A stretch of 64,000 nt of DNA, taken from positions 1 to 64,000 of the forward strand of contig JBBTBX010000004.1 of NCBI GenBank assembly GCA_038043465.1, written 5' to 3'. Under the pieces are notes generated by a model. The model was given only the letters and a program-made list of their open reading frames with translations. It was not told where the DNA came from and did not search any database. Each line of letters begins with the position of its first letter. The stretch's first letter is position 1. Below, in pieces: positions 8,013-17,089 of this stretch. The DNA comes from SXRF01 sp038043465 (GTDB taxonomy: Bacteria; Pseudomonadota; Alphaproteobacteria; Rickettsiales; SXRF01). The position numbers and the translations under genes were made by a program.

Positions 8013-9092
8013 ATGTTCGATATTTTTACTTTGGCAAAGCCGTTTTTGCATGCGCTTCCTGCGGAAACAGCCCATAATTTTGCTGTCTGCGCTTTGCGCC
8101 GTGGTTTATTGCCATCTGCCAAAACCAGAATATATCCAGAGCTTTCGCAAAATATATTGGGACTTACGTTTGAAAACCCAGTGGGGCTTGCTGCCGGATT
8201 TGATAAAAATGCAGTGGCGGTAAATTCTCTTCTTAAACAAGGGTTTGGCTTTGTGGAAGCGGGAACAGTTACTCCATTTCCACAATCAGGCAATCCCAAA
8301 CCAAGGATTTTTCGTTTAAGTGAGGATAGGGCGATAATTAACCGGCTTGGTTTTAATAATAATGGGCTTGAGGCTTTTGTAAAAGAATTTGCCGGACGTG
8401 ATCCAGCATTAGGTATTGCCGGGGCTAATATAGGAAAAAATAAAGACACAAAAAATGCCAGCGAAGATTATGTGCGTGGTCTGCAGGCGGTTTATCCATA
8501 TGCCGACTATGTGACGGTTAATATTTCTTCGCCTAACACTAAGGGGCTACGCGATTTACAGAAAAATGAGGCTCTCGGTGAATTGCTTACTGAATTGTCG
8601 AAAGCACGTAGTGATGCAATATTAAAACACAGAAAACGAGTTCCGATGTTCCTTAAAATAGCACCGGATACTAATGGAGAAGAATGCGAAAACATTGCCG
8701 AAAATGTTTTATTGAATGGGATAGACGGGCTTATTATTAGTAATACAACAATTTCCCGACCGGTTCTTATTTCCCAGCAGAATTCAAGCGAAGAGGGTGG
8801 TTTAAGCGGTACACCGTTATTTACACTATCGACTAAAATACTTTCGGAAATGTATAGGCTTACTGCTGGGAAAATTCCCATAATTGGAGTTGGTGGAGTT
8901 GCTTCGCCGGAAGATGCTTATGCCAAAATTCAGGCGGGAGCTTCTTTGGTGCAGATTTATAGTGCTTTGGTATATCAGGGATTTGGTCTGGTTCGCAGGA
9001 TTAATGATAAATTGCCGGAGTTTCTTGCGCGGGACGGATTTGCTAATATAAGTGAAGCAGTAGGAACTAGTGCCAAAGCTTATTTTAATTGA
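8013..9092 (+). CDS. pyrD: Dihydroorotate dehydrogenase (quinone), class 2
   Basis: Oxidises dihydroorotate to orotate in pyrimidine synthesis, passing electrons to quinone at the inner membrane. Seen: the class 2 N-terminal helical extension (FTLAKPFLHALPAETAHNFAV), the NPVGLAAGFDKNA FMN-site strand, GFVEAGTVTPFPQSGNPKPRIFRL, the substrate loop NISSPNTKGLRDLQ with the catalytic Ser region, and GVGGVASPEDAYAKIQAGASLVQIYSALVYQGFGL at the phosphate site. The 359-residue length is typical. Its stop overlaps the end of the convergent DUF2155 gene by eight bases. Confidence 0.97.
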   Translation: MFDIFTLAKPFLHALPAETAHNFAVCALRRGLLPSAKTRIYPELSQNILGLTFENPVGLAAGFDKNAVAVNSLLKQGFGFVEAGTVTPFPQSGNPKPRIFRLSEDRAIINRLGFNNNGLEAFVKEFAGRDPALGIAGANIGKNKDTKNASEDYVRGLQAVYPYADYVTVNISSPNTKGLRDLQKNEALGELLTELSKARSDAILKHRKRVPMFLKIAPDTNGEECENIAENVLLNGIDGLIISNTTISRPVLISQQNSSEEGGLSGTPLFTLSTKILSEMYRLTAGKIPIIGVGGVASPEDAYAKIQAGASLVQIYSALVYQGFGLVRRINDKLPEFLARDGFANISEAVGTSAKAYFN

Positions 9093-9678
9093 TTTCTATG
9101 TCTTTGCGGTATTCGCAGGATAATACTGTGACATCATAAACTGGATGTTCCAATGCAGAAAGCCCGGGACTGGAAGAAAACATCCATCCCAGAAAAATTT
9201 CTTTCGGTTCTTCACCGGCTTTTACTTCCAGTATCTCCAGCAGTGAGGCATTTTCCGGACGTTCTTCAGGAGGTGATTTCCAGCATTTTCTCGCTATTAT
9301 TTCCAGATTCTCAAAGCGCATCATAGCACCTAAGGGAATCTCCATTGTAGAAACCCTTCCCATAACTTTATTCAAGCCTTGTAACACCAGCATATTAGAT
9401 TCTTCCGGATTATCAATAATTGTAGGCGGTTCTGCGGCTTTGTTTTTTTCAATCGCAGCGTTCCGGAGTTCTTTTGCATTTCCGGGAATAGCTTTCCTTT
9501 CCGGAGCTGGATTTTCCAGAGTTTCAACAGGGAGGCTTTCCAAAACTTCTTCTTCAGAAGATTCGCCGGCAGGAATATCCAATTCCAGCTCATTGCTTGC
9601 AGCAATTGCACAAGCTGGAAAAACCACGGCTAAAATACTGAGTATTGCAGTAAGCTGGAGAAAAGCTGCAACTGGCAT
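9085..9678 (-). CDS. DUF2155 domain-containing exported protein
   Basis: Alphaproteobacterial envelope protein of unknown function. A signal peptide (LTAILSILAVVFPACAIA) is followed by an acidic spacer and the DUF2155 core: VLQGLNKVMGRVSTMEIPLG, FENLEIIARKCWKSPPEE, IFLGWMFSSSPGLSALEHPVYDVTVLSC. It lies six bases after mlaD on the same strand, an association that recurs in alphaproteobacteria and hints at an envelope role. It ends inside the tail of pyrD. The domain call is confident from the WMFSSSPGL..LEHPVYDV motif; the function is not known. Confidence 0.85.
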   Translation of the reverse strand: MPVAAFLQLTAILSILAVVFPACAIAASNELELDIPAGESSEEEVLESLPVETLENPAPERKAIPGNAKELRNAAIEKNKAAEPPTIIDNPEESNMLVLQGLNKVMGRVSTMEIPLGAMMRFENLEIIARKCWKSPPEERPENASLLEILEVKAGEEPKEIFLGWMFSSSPGLSALEHPVYDVTVLSCEYRKDIEIN

Positions 9679-9684
9679 ATATTA

Positions 9685-10158
9685 TTATGGCGTAGCAGTG
9701 TCTTTGTTTTTATCAACACCGCCACCGCTAAACATGAATTTTCCGATCATTTCTTCCAGATTAATTGCCGATTGCGTAAATTCAATTTTCTCACCGTTCG
9801 CCAGCATGGCTTCATCGCCACCCGGTGTAATCTGAATGTATTTTTCACCAAGCAAGCCACTGCTTACAACTGATGCAGAAGAATCTTTAGGGAGCTGGGT
9901 TGTGCTGCGAATCTGCATGGAAATTACTGCTTCATAGCTATTTGCATCAAGCGTCAGGTCGGAAACTGTTCCGATTTTTATTCCACCGATACGGATATCA
10001 CTGCCAAGAGCAATTCCGGAAGCGTTGGTGAAATTAGCCTTCACCATATAACCGGATTCAATTTGCATTCCGCTGCCTTTATAGGCAAAGGCAAAGAATA
10101 CGCCAGCAACAACAAGAACCACCGCACCCATTAAAGTTTCAATAATATTTTTCTGCAT
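9685..10158 (-). CDS. mlaD: MlaD-type MCE-domain phospholipid transport protein
   Basis: Inner-membrane anchored substrate-binding subunit of the Mla phospholipid transporter. One N-terminal membrane helix (VVLVVAGVFFAFAY) precedes a single MCE domain: ANFTNASGIALGSDIRIGGIKIGTVSDLTLDANSYEAVISMQI, and the STTQLPKDSSASVVSSGLLGEKYIQITPGG stretch around the central pore loop. The length of 157 is normal. The partner permease and ATPase (mlaE, mlaF) are over 40 kb away at 52281-53835, a split seen in other alphaproteobacteria. It is probably co-transcribed with the DUF2155 gene. Confidence 0.92.
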   Translation of the reverse strand: MQKNIIETLMGAVVLVVAGVFFAFAYKGSGMQIESGYMVKANFTNASGIALGSDIRIGGIKIGTVSDLTLDANSYEAVISMQIRSTTQLPKDSSASVVSSGLLGEKYIQITPGGDEAMLANGEKIEFTQSAINLEEMIGKFMFSGGGVDKNKDTATP

Positions 10159-10241
10159 AGTTTTTCCTAGTTAGAATTTTTATGGAATATAGCCATATAA
10201 AATAGAAAAATCTACCGGCAATTTTATTTCGCTTAAACAGG

Positions 10242-10369
10242 ATATACCTTTTGCACCCCAAGAATTAGGAATTCTTGAAGTGCGTACGCTCGCTACGCGG
10301 TGTAAAATCGGATTTTCGGTCTCGATTTTCATATACCCATCCCAACTCTTCAGTTGGAATGAGTATATC
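10242..10369 (+). repeat. Dispersed three-hairpin element, copy A1
   Basis: ATATACC, then a CAAGAATTAGGAATTCTTG hairpin, the core GCGTACGCTCGCTACGCGG and the AAAATCG/CGATTTT hairpin, and the end hairpin ATACCCATCCCAAC...GTTGGAATGAGTAT. Near-identical to the copies at 17380 and 32099. It lies between NDUFA12 and mlaD, in the same orientation as the other A copies. Confidence 0.85.
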
Positions 10370-10418
10370 AAGTTGCATAGGGTGTTTTTCTGCCTAATGC
10401 TTCCTTCAGATATCTATT

Positions 10419-10781
10419 TTACTTGGGAGCCCACGCTTCATAGTCAGCGGTGGTTCTGTCATGAATACCGGCTTCTCGTAGCGAGCCGGCGGGGGCATAA
10501 GCATTTTTTGTTCCGGTTAAATTAGGAAGATGCGGCTTTTCCCATGAATGCTTTTTATCAGAATTTTTTGGCACGGCATCATTTATATAATGCATCCAGC
10601 TGAACCATTGCGCTGGAATCTTGCTCGGTTCAGCTATACCCTTATACACTACCCAGCGTTTAACCTTGCCAGATTTTGGTTGTTTTTTTTCAGTATAATA
10701 GCGGTTACCGAATTCATCTTCACCGACTAGCTCACCGTTGAAATAAGTATAAAGTCTGGTTGTTATGGTCATAAATATCAA
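10419..10781 (-). CDS. NDUFA12-family complex I accessory subunit
   Basis: Homologue of the mitochondrial/alphaproteobacterial complex I subunit NDUFA12 (B17.2). Key features: LYTYFNGELVGEDEFGNRYYTEK, RWVVYKGIAEPSKIPAQWFSWMHY (the WV.Y.G....S.VP.EWH.WLH signature) and the PHLPNLTGTKNAYAPAGSL tail. It associates with the peripheral arm of NADH:quinone oxidoreductase. The start overlaps the rpoD stop by four bases; an internal Met three codons later could also be used. No nuo genes are in the window. Confidence 0.9.
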   Translation of the reverse strand: MIFMTITTRLYTYFNGELVGEDEFGNRYYTEKKQPKSGKVKRWVVYKGIAEPSKIPAQWFSWMHYINDAVPKNSDKKHSWEKPHLPNLTGTKNAYAPAGSLREAGIHDRTTADYEAWAPK

Positions 10782-13279
10782 TAATCCAAAAAGCTGCGGA
10801 GTTTCCTTGAACGTGACGGATGTTTTAATTTACGCAGAGCCTTTGCCTCAATCTGGCGGATACGTTCACGGGTGACAGAAAATTGCTGTCCTACTTCTTC
10901 AAGAGTGTGGTCGGTATTCATTCCGATACCGAAACGCATACGTAGAACCCGTTCTTCACGCGGGGTGAGTGACGCTAATATCCGCGTGGTAGTTTCGCGT
11001 AAATTTGACTGGATAGCAGCATCAAGTGGTAATACAGCGTTTTTGTCTTCGATGAAATCGCCGAGATGTGAATCTTCCTCGTCACCAATCGGCGTTTCCA
11101 GCGATACTGGCTCTTTAGCGATTTTCATCACCTTGCGAACTTTATCAAGTGGCATAACCAGACGTTCCGCAAGTTCTTCAGGGGTTGGTTCACGCCCGAT
11201 TTCATGCAGCATCTGACGCGAGGTGCGAACGATTTTATTAATAGTTTCAATCATGTGAACAGGGATGCGGATAGTGCGTGCCTGATCGGCGATAGAGCGG
11301 GTGATAGCCTGACGAATCCACCATGTTGCATAAGTCGAGAATTTATATCCACGGCGATATTCAAATTTATCAACCGCTTTCATCAGACCAATATTACCTT
11401 CTTGAATAAGATCCAAGAATTGCAGCCCACGGTTGGTGTATTTCTTGGCTATGGAAATAACCAGGCGCAGATTGGCTTCAATCATTTCTTTTTTAGCGCG
11501 GTTGGTTTCGCGCTCGCCTTTTTGCACAGCCATAATCATACGCTTGAATTCACCAATATCAAGCCCGGCCGAGCCAGCAATTTTTGCAATCTCTCCGCGG
11601 ATTTCATCAATCTCGGTAGCGTCTTTGGTTACGAATTCTTTCCAGCCTTTATCGGTACGTTTGCTGATGGTTGGCAACCATTCTGGAGAAAGTTCATTAC
11701 CTATATAGCTTTCCAGAAATAATTTGCGATTGACTTTGCGATGTTCGGCAAGACGCAGCAAACGCCCTTCCAGAGTCATTAATTGCTTGTTGATGTCATA
11801 AAGTTTCAGGATAAGGCTTTCCACGCGCAAAATGGTAAAGCGTACGCCGAGCATTAATTCTACCAGATCACGATGCAATTTCTGGTAATTTTTTTCATCT
11901 TCTTTGCTGTATTTTCCATCGCCAAAAGATTTGTTCATGCGCTTTTCCTGAAGAACGCGCATTTTTTTGCTTATTTTGGCGAACTGGTCGAGTGTTTCCA
12001 GAATTTGTGGCTTAAGAGCATTTTCCATTGCAATAAGTGAAACGGAACCATCATCTTCATCTTCTTCGCTTTCATCGGAGCCAGTTGATTCTTCTTCTGA
12101 ATCTTCTTCATCACTATCTTCGTCGCTTGCTTCTTCTTCTTCTTCTTCCTCATCATCATCTACAGGAATTGCTTTGGAAGGAGCAATGATGTCAGGCATA
12201 ACGCCACCGGTGAATTCACCATTTTCATTGCCTGCACCATAAGTTGCGTCCAGATCAATAATATCGCGTAGTAAAATAGTTCCGGAATCAAGCTCATCAC
12301 GCCAGGAAAGTATTTCCTTCATAACCATCGGGCATTCGCAAAGGGCACTGATAACAACTTCGCGACCAGATTCAATACGTTTGGCAATCTCAATTTCGCC
12401 TTCACGCGATAAAAGTTCGACATTGCCCATTTCCCTTAGATACATACGTACGGGGTCATCAGATCTGCCGACATTTTCTATTTCTTCTGCAACATCAGTT
12501 CCTTCCTGATTTTCTGACGGCTCGGTTGCCGCATCTTCTTCTACCACATTTATATCAGCCTGTGCGAGTGCGCTGATCGCCGCATCTATTGCTTCTGGTG
12601 AAAACTCATCCGATGGTAAAACAGCATTAAGCTCATCATAAGTTATAAAGCCACGTGCCTTACCCATTGATAATAATTTGCGAACAACGGCCTGTTGTAA
12701 ATCTTCTTTGCTTAGTTGCTTAACTTCTTTGCTTTTTTGTTCCTTGAGTTTTGGTTCTGCCGATCCTTTTGTCTTCGGGTCGTTCGATTTATTTTTGTTG
12801 CTCATTGGGGATGCTAATTTCTTCTCAGGTAACAGTTTGTTAGATTTTGTTTCTTTTGTAGTGGTTTTGCTCGCATTGTTTCTATCGACTGAATTGGCTG
12901 CTTTTGATTTGACAATACTTCTTTCAGGCACAAATTTTTTAGGAGCAGTGGACTTTAATAGCGTTTTTGCTACAGGTTTCAAGGCTTTTCCTGCTTTGCT
13001 TACTATATTTTTTTTGCTAACAGCTTTTGCAGGCACAGATTTTTTAGAAACAATTTTCTTTGCAACAGATTTATTGTTGACTTTTTGCTTCGGCTTTGCA
13101 CTATTGGCTTTAGGCTTTGCAGCTGGTTTTGTAGATTTGCTTCTAACATCTTTCTGTGAAGTTTTTACAGTTTTTTTGGAAGCAGCTTTCTTTACTGCTT
13201 TCTGTTTCTTGTTTTGGTTTTTGCTCATATCGGGTTCACCGCCTTTTTTGTCTTTTTTATCCAACCACCACCACCACAT
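10778..13279 (-). CDS. rpoD: Primary sigma factor RpoD with lysine-rich N-terminal extension
   Basis: Housekeeping sigma-70. Seen: region 1.1 (about residues 190-250), region 1.2 starting DPVRMYLREMGNVELLSREGE (about 275), an acidic insert rich in D/E (about 373-411), region 2 with RLVISIAKKYTNRGLQFLDLIQEGN and KFSTYATWWIRQAI, and region 4 with VTRERIRQIEAKALRKL. The first ~190 residues are Lys/Ala/Ser-rich and resemble histone H1 tails, making the protein 833 residues against a usual ~650. The start MWWWWLDKK has a strong AGGAG six bases upstream; an internal ATG at 13228 is weaker. It lies downstream of dnaG, as in the macromolecular-synthesis operon. Confidence 0.95.
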   Translation of the reverse strand: MWWWWLDKKDKKGGEPDMSKNQNKKQKAVKKAASKKTVKTSQKDVRSKSTKPAAKPKANSAKPKQKVNNKSVAKKIVSKKSVPAKAVSKKNIVSKAGKALKPVAKTLLKSTAPKKFVPERSIVKSKAANSVDRNNASKTTTKETKSNKLLPEKKLASPMSNKNKSNDPKTKGSAEPKLKEQKSKEVKQLSKEDLQQAVVRKLLSMGKARGFITYDELNAVLPSDEFSPEAIDAAISALAQADINVVEEDAATEPSENQEGTDVAEEIENVGRSDDPVRMYLREMGNVELLSREGEIEIAKRIESGREVVISALCECPMVMKEILSWRDELDSGTILLRDIIDLDATYGAGNENGEFTGGVMPDIIAPSKAIPVDDDEEEEEEEASDEDSDEEDSEEESTGSDESEEDEDDGSVSLIAMENALKPQILETLDQFAKISKKMRVLQEKRMNKSFGDGKYSKEDEKNYQKLHRDLVELMLGVRFTILRVESLILKLYDINKQLMTLEGRLLRLAEHRKVNRKLFLESYIGNELSPEWLPTISKRTDKGWKEFVTKDATEIDEIRGEIAKIAGSAGLDIGEFKRMIMAVQKGERETNRAKKEMIEANLRLVISIAKKYTNRGLQFLDLIQEGNIGLMKAVDKFEYRRGYKFSTYATWWIRQAITRSIADQARTIRIPVHMIETINKIVRTSRQMLHEIGREPTPEELAERLVMPLDKVRKVMKIAKEPVSLETPIGDEEDSHLGDFIEDKNAVLPLDAAIQSNLRETTTRILASLTPREERVLRMRFGIGMNTDHTLEEVGQQFSVTRERIRQIEAKALRKLKHPSRSRKLRSFLDY

Positions 13280-13545
13280 AATATCTCCTGAGTGCTATCC
13301 AGTCGGGGGTTTAGCAAAATAATGACTAACTGATTAACAGATTACATAATGATAATAAATTCTCTTGATTTTCTTGCGCGCTGCATAAACAGCCTAGAGA
13401 TAAGGCTTTTTTTATAAATTTCAATAGTTTTCTCAAAAGAAGATGATCTGGCACAAATGTTTATGCCGGTTAAACTGAAGAATTTATTTATAAAATGATA
13501 TAAAACAGTGAGTTATATGCATAGAGCATGTTGGGTCTAACTCAA
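13280..13545. other. dnaG-rpoD intergenic region
   Basis: About 266 bases, AT-rich, expected to hold the rpoD promoter on the minus strand; no confident -35/-10 pair was picked out. AGCCT...AGGCT followed by seven T at about 13391-13414 looks like a small plus-strand terminator hairpin, but no plus-strand gene precedes it. Confidence 0.3.
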
Positions 13546-15408
13546 TCAAGCGACGTCTGTCTCGGTTGGGGCGAACCTGCGGCGGGCTCTAGCTTGCTGT
13601 ACGGCATTTTGCAATTCAAGCATACGCTTGTAATCATCTTCATTCATTGTCCCGCTGATACATTCCTGTAATTCTTTAAATTCGTTCTCAAGATGTGCTA
13701 TCTCATAAGTGTCTACAGCCTCGCTCCATAATAGTGTGGCATCGGTTCCTGTTAATGTTTCCTGGTATGGCAGTTTCAGATTTTCTGGAAAAATATCAGA
13801 AATCTGCTTACCCCCCAGCTGTTGCTGTATATAGTCCGCAAATAATTCCCGATTATCAATGTCAGCTTTATTGGCTGCGTCCAATAATGCATTACGCAAC
13901 AGGTTGAGATTTGCGGTTTTAATATCAATGCGTGACAGGGTTTCTTCCACCTGACTTTTATGAAGAAGCTCAGGAAATTTAAGCAGTATGTTCAGCAAAT
14001 GTCCGGCTACTATTTCTAGAGTTGCTGAGTGATGCTGCACAATCATATATTCAACATGTGGCGAGCGTATCTGCGCCTGATTTTTGTTTTCTGGCTTCTG
14101 TTTTTTGCCTTCCGACTTATTATTGACTGGTATTGCTGAGTATGTACGAAGCTGGTTGCGGAAATAATTGAGGTAGTGTTGGCGTACAGTGTCATCGGTT
14201 ATTTTTGCCGCCAGTTTTTTGCAAGCATCGTCTAAAGCAGCTTTTCCTTCGGGCAGATCCAGCTTATATTGCGGCACCATGGCATCCCATAAAATCTGTG
14301 ATAAGCGACGAGAAGAAAGGAGAATTTTTTCAAAACTTGCCTTGCCATGTTTCTGGACATAAGTGTCAGGATCTTCTCCTTGGGGGAGTACAGCGTAGCG
14401 TAGTGAATAGCCAGGTTTAAGCAGAGGCAGTACAATTTCTGCTGAGCGCAGCATGGCGCGTTTGCCGGCAGCATCTCCATCAAGACAGATAACCGGCTCC
14501 TTGGCGAGCTGCCACAGCAGGCGCAGATGTTCGGGAGTAACTGCTGTGCCAAGGGTAGCTACTCCATAGGAGATTCCCGATTGCGCACTCATTACCACAT
14601 CCATATAGCCTTCCATAACCACTATCATGTTGTTGTCACGGGCAGGGCGTTTGGCCTGATCAAGATTGAACAACATCTCACCTTTTTTGAATAAAGCTGT
14701 TTCTGGTGAATTCAGGTATTTTGGCAGGCTTTTGTTGCTCTGGTTGGTGGATAATAATCTGCCGCCGAAAGCTACCACCTTACCAGAGGTGTTCCGGATG
14801 GGGAAAATTAATCTGCCACGGAAGCGGTCATATACAGAGCCATTTTCTGCGACAAATATAAGCCCGGCTTCTTCCTGCATTTTTTGCGGGAATCCGGATT
14901 GGGTTAAATGCTTATGCAGTGCAGATCTTTCCTCAGGTGCGTAACCGATACGAAAATTAATTATGGTTTCCGGGCGTACTCCCCTGTTGTCTATGTAGTC
15001 TTTAGCATGAATACCTTCCGGCGCACGAAACCGCTTTTCAAACCACTGGCAGGCTGCTTCCAGAACGTCAAACAGGTTCTTTTCCTGCTCGATCTTATAT
15101 TGTTCTGCAGGTGATTGTTTGGCTATTTCAATTCCCGCTTCTCTTGCAATATTTTCTACCGCTTCAGGATATGACAGGCGGTCAAAGCGTCTTACAAATT
15201 CTATTGCATCACCATGTGCAGCGCAGCCAAAGCAATGGAAAAAACCTTTTTCATCGTTTACGGTAAAGGATGGACTTTTTTCATTATGGAAAGGACATAG
15301 ACCATGATATTCTCGCCCATGCTTTTTGATGGACATACGTTTGCCTATCACTTCTGATATTAAAAAGTGAGACCTTAAACGCTCTATTAAACTTGGACTG
15401 AACCGCAT
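13546..15408 (-). CDS. dnaG: DNA primase DnaG
   Basis: Synthesises RNA primers at the replication fork. The CHC2 zinc finger is intact (CPFHNEKSPSF...FHCFGCAAHGD, ligands C38, H41, C59, C62). The RNA polymerase core follows (KYLNSPETALFKKGEMLFNLDQA), then TOPRIM motifs MIVVMEGYMDV, VATLGTAVT and VICLDGDAAGKRA (about 258-315). The C-terminal helicase-binding region is divergent, with a Lys-rich linker (KSEGKKQKPENKNQ). The 620-residue length is normal. The start is 12 bases from the divergent YgjP-like gene, so their promoters overlap. Confidence 0.97.
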   Translation of the reverse strand: MRFSPSLIERLRSHFLISEVIGKRMSIKKHGREYHGLCPFHNEKSPSFTVNDEKGFFHCFGCAAHGDAIEFVRRFDRLSYPEAVENIAREAGIEIAKQSPAEQYKIEQEKNLFDVLEAACQWFEKRFRAPEGIHAKDYIDNRGVRPETIINFRIGYAPEERSALHKHLTQSGFPQKMQEEAGLIFVAENGSVYDRFRGRLIFPIRNTSGKVVAFGGRLLSTNQSNKSLPKYLNSPETALFKKGEMLFNLDQAKRPARDNNMIVVMEGYMDVVMSAQSGISYGVATLGTAVTPEHLRLLWQLAKEPVICLDGDAAGKRAMLRSAEIVLPLLKPGYSLRYAVLPQGEDPDTYVQKHGKASFEKILLSSRRLSQILWDAMVPQYKLDLPEGKAALDDACKKLAAKITDDTVRQHYLNYFRNQLRTYSAIPVNNKSEGKKQKPENKNQAQIRSPHVEYMIVQHHSATLEIVAGHLLNILLKFPELLHKSQVEETLSRIDIKTANLNLLRNALLDAANKADIDNRELFADYIQQQLGGKQISDIFPENLKLPYQETLTGTDATLLWSEAVDTYEIAHLENEFKELQECISGTMNEDDYKRMLELQNAVQQARARRRFAPTETDVA

Positions 15409-15420
15409 ATATACCTAACT

Positions 15421-16224
15421 ATGAAACCGCTATCTAATACCATTTCGCAATCTAAAGATTGCATTATGCTTGCTACGCAGGGCAAAATTGCCGCTTTCGG
15501 CAACAATTTTGATACCAATTTAAAAGCAAATCGGTATAACAGTCACTTCATCGATTTAGGCGAAATTCGCCTACCTATAAAAATTAAAAAATTACGCAGT
15601 TCGCGCAGGTTAATTGTTCGTTACCAGCCACTGCAAAAATCCTTAAGCCTGACATTACCTCAGGCGGCAAGTATTAAGCAAGGATTACATTTTGTAAATG
15701 AAAAACGCGAATGGATTTTAAAACAAATCAATGAACATTCCAACATTATCTATTTTGTCGATGGAGCATTAATACCGGTGCTGGGAAATAATATAGAGTT
15801 AAAGCATGTTGGTGGGCGCGGTCTTGCCAGCGAAAATGGTGATGTATTATATGTATATGGGGATGTGGAATTTATGCCGCGACGGGTAAGGGATTGGCTG
15901 GTTCAAAGATTGAAATCAGAAATTATTTCTCTTGCAGAAGAATATTCGGCACAGTTAGGTGTAAAAATCAAAGCTATATCATTGCGCGATGCTTCTTCGC
16001 ATTGGGGAAGTTGCAGTTATGGAGGCAATCTATCATTTTCCTGGCGGTTGGTTTTTGCCCCTTATGAGGTGATGTCGTATGTGGTGGCGCATGAAGTGGC
16101 GCATATCCGTGAGCATAATCATAGCCCTGCTTTCTGGAAGCTGGTAGAGCAGCTTCATCCGGAATTTAAAGAGGAGCGGGTATGGCTGAAAAAGAATGGA
16201 ACAAATTTATATGGATATGGTTAA
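15421..16224 (+). CDS. YgjP/SprT-like M48-type metallopeptidase with repeat-encoded N-terminus
   Basis: DUF45 (YgjP/WLM-like) putative zinc metallopeptidase. Seen: SSHWGSCSYGGNLSFSWRLVFAP, the zinc motif HEVAHIREHNHSPAFW (HExxH about residues 222-226, third His downstream) and the C-terminal LHPEFKEERVWLKK. Residues about 6-39 are translated from a 101-base dispersed hairpin element (15437-15537) that stays open and in frame, so either the protein carries a repeat-encoded peptide or translation begins after it. No in-frame ATG follows the element before the conserved LPIKIKKLRSSRRLIVRY. Its substrate is unknown. Confidence 0.85.
   Translation: MKPLSNTISQSKDCIMLATQGKIAAFGNNFDTNLKANRYNSHFIDLGEIRLPIKIKKLRSSRRLIVRYQPLQKSLSLTLPQAASIKQGLHFVNEKREWILKQINEHSNIIYFVDGALIPVLGNNIELKHVGGRGLASENGDVLYVYGDVEFMPRRVRDWLVQRLKSEIISLAEEYSAQLGVKIKAISLRDASSHWGSCSYGGNLSFSWRLVFAPYEVMSYVVAHEVAHIREHNHSPAFWKLVEQLHPEFKEERVWLKKNGTNLYGYG
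15437..15537 (+). repeat. Dispersed three-hairpin element, copy C, inside a coding sequence
   Basis: ATACC, hairpin GCAATCTAAAGATTGC (15447-15462), a core TGCTTGCTACGCAGGGC, the covarying hairpin CAAAATTG/CAATTTTG, and the end hairpin ATACCAATTT...AAATCGGTAT. Same architecture as the A copies, but the stems are different and still paired. Frame 1 of the element has no stop, so it adds about 34 codons to the YgjP-like gene. Confidence 0.75.
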
Positions 16225-16228
16225 TCCA

Positions 16229-17032
16229 TCAATTAGCAAATTTTCTAACTAATAATGAGCAAGCGATAGAGGTATTGCTAATCTTATAAGTCGCCAAATC
16301 TGGATCTAGTGATGTTGCACAATTTGCTGTTTCAGCCCAATTAGGTGTCAAGGTAACAATACTACCAGACCCTGGTAAGCCATTATCAATTTTGGTATCA
16401 ATAAATAATGCATCCGTAGGGGTAAACAATGGGGCATAACAAACGTCACCCGCGATAGGGCTACCAATATAAAGCAACGTTTTATAGGGCAATTGATAAT
16501 AAGTAGCAAAACCTGGTGTATCCTGCCAACGCAGTATATTCATGCAGCCATTGGCAAAAATTTTTGGTACATTAATTCCTGTTTCTGCAACCCCATAATC
16601 CCCTGTTCCCAATGCACCCCCTCCTGTAAATTTCCCATTTACTAGATTAGCATTGGAAAGATGTTGCCAAAAGCTGTAATATTCATAAGTATAACTTGCA
16701 TTAGAAAAGTCAGAGTTTGTTGGCGCACCAATTATTCCATCTCCATTACCATTACAGGTTTTTTCATCTGTATTCTTACCCCAATTACAAACTGCACTTG
16801 CTCCCCAGATACTGGTGGCATCACTCATATCGCCAGGTATGGCATTGTATTTAAGCCTAAAAACATTAACTGCGGTTTTATATTTATCTATATCGCTTAT
16901 AACAGAGCGTAGTTCAGATGCTTTTATTAGATCTTTGCCTACAAGAGTTCCGCCAATAACTAATCCAATAATTATAAGGACTATAGATAGCTCAATTAGA
17001 GTGAAGGCGGCGGATTTACTAAAAACAATCAT
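16229..17032 (-). CDS. Orphan prepilin-like protein, subtype 2 (P2)
   Basis: Secreted pilin-like subunit. The leader is short (MIVFSKSAA), followed by FTLIELSIVLIIIGLVIGG; the residue before the cut is Ala instead of the usual Gly, which prepilin peptidases can tolerate less well. The body carries KYNAIPGDMSDATSIWG, CNGNGDGIIG, FYSFWQHLSNANLV and DTKIDNGLPGSGSI, motifs shared with the prepilin at 42553 and not with the other pair. It is placed 58 bases after coxF in the position where ctaG is usually found, and four bases from the convergent YgjP gene. Its partner assembly genes are absent. Confidence 0.82.
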   Translation of the reverse strand: MIVFSKSAAFTLIELSIVLIIIGLVIGGTLVGKDLIKASELRSVISDIDKYKTAVNVFRLKYNAIPGDMSDATSIWGASAVCNWGKNTDEKTCNGNGDGIIGAPTNSDFSNASYTYEYYSFWQHLSNANLVNGKFTGGGALGTGDYGVAETGINVPKIFANGCMNILRWQDTPGFATYYQLPYKTLLYIGSPIAGDVCYAPLFTPTDALFIDTKIDNGLPGSGSIVTLTPNWAETANCATSLDPDLATYKISNTSIACSLLVRKFAN

Positions 17033-17089
17033 ATATTCAGCATAGAGTTTGAAGTTCAGAGTTTGAAGTTTTTCTCAAATTACTATATT

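Noticed and set aside
13391..13414. AGCCT...AGGCT followed by seven T as a terminator
   Set aside because: It is oriented for plus-strand transcription, but no plus-strand gene lies before it; could be chance in AT-rich DNA.
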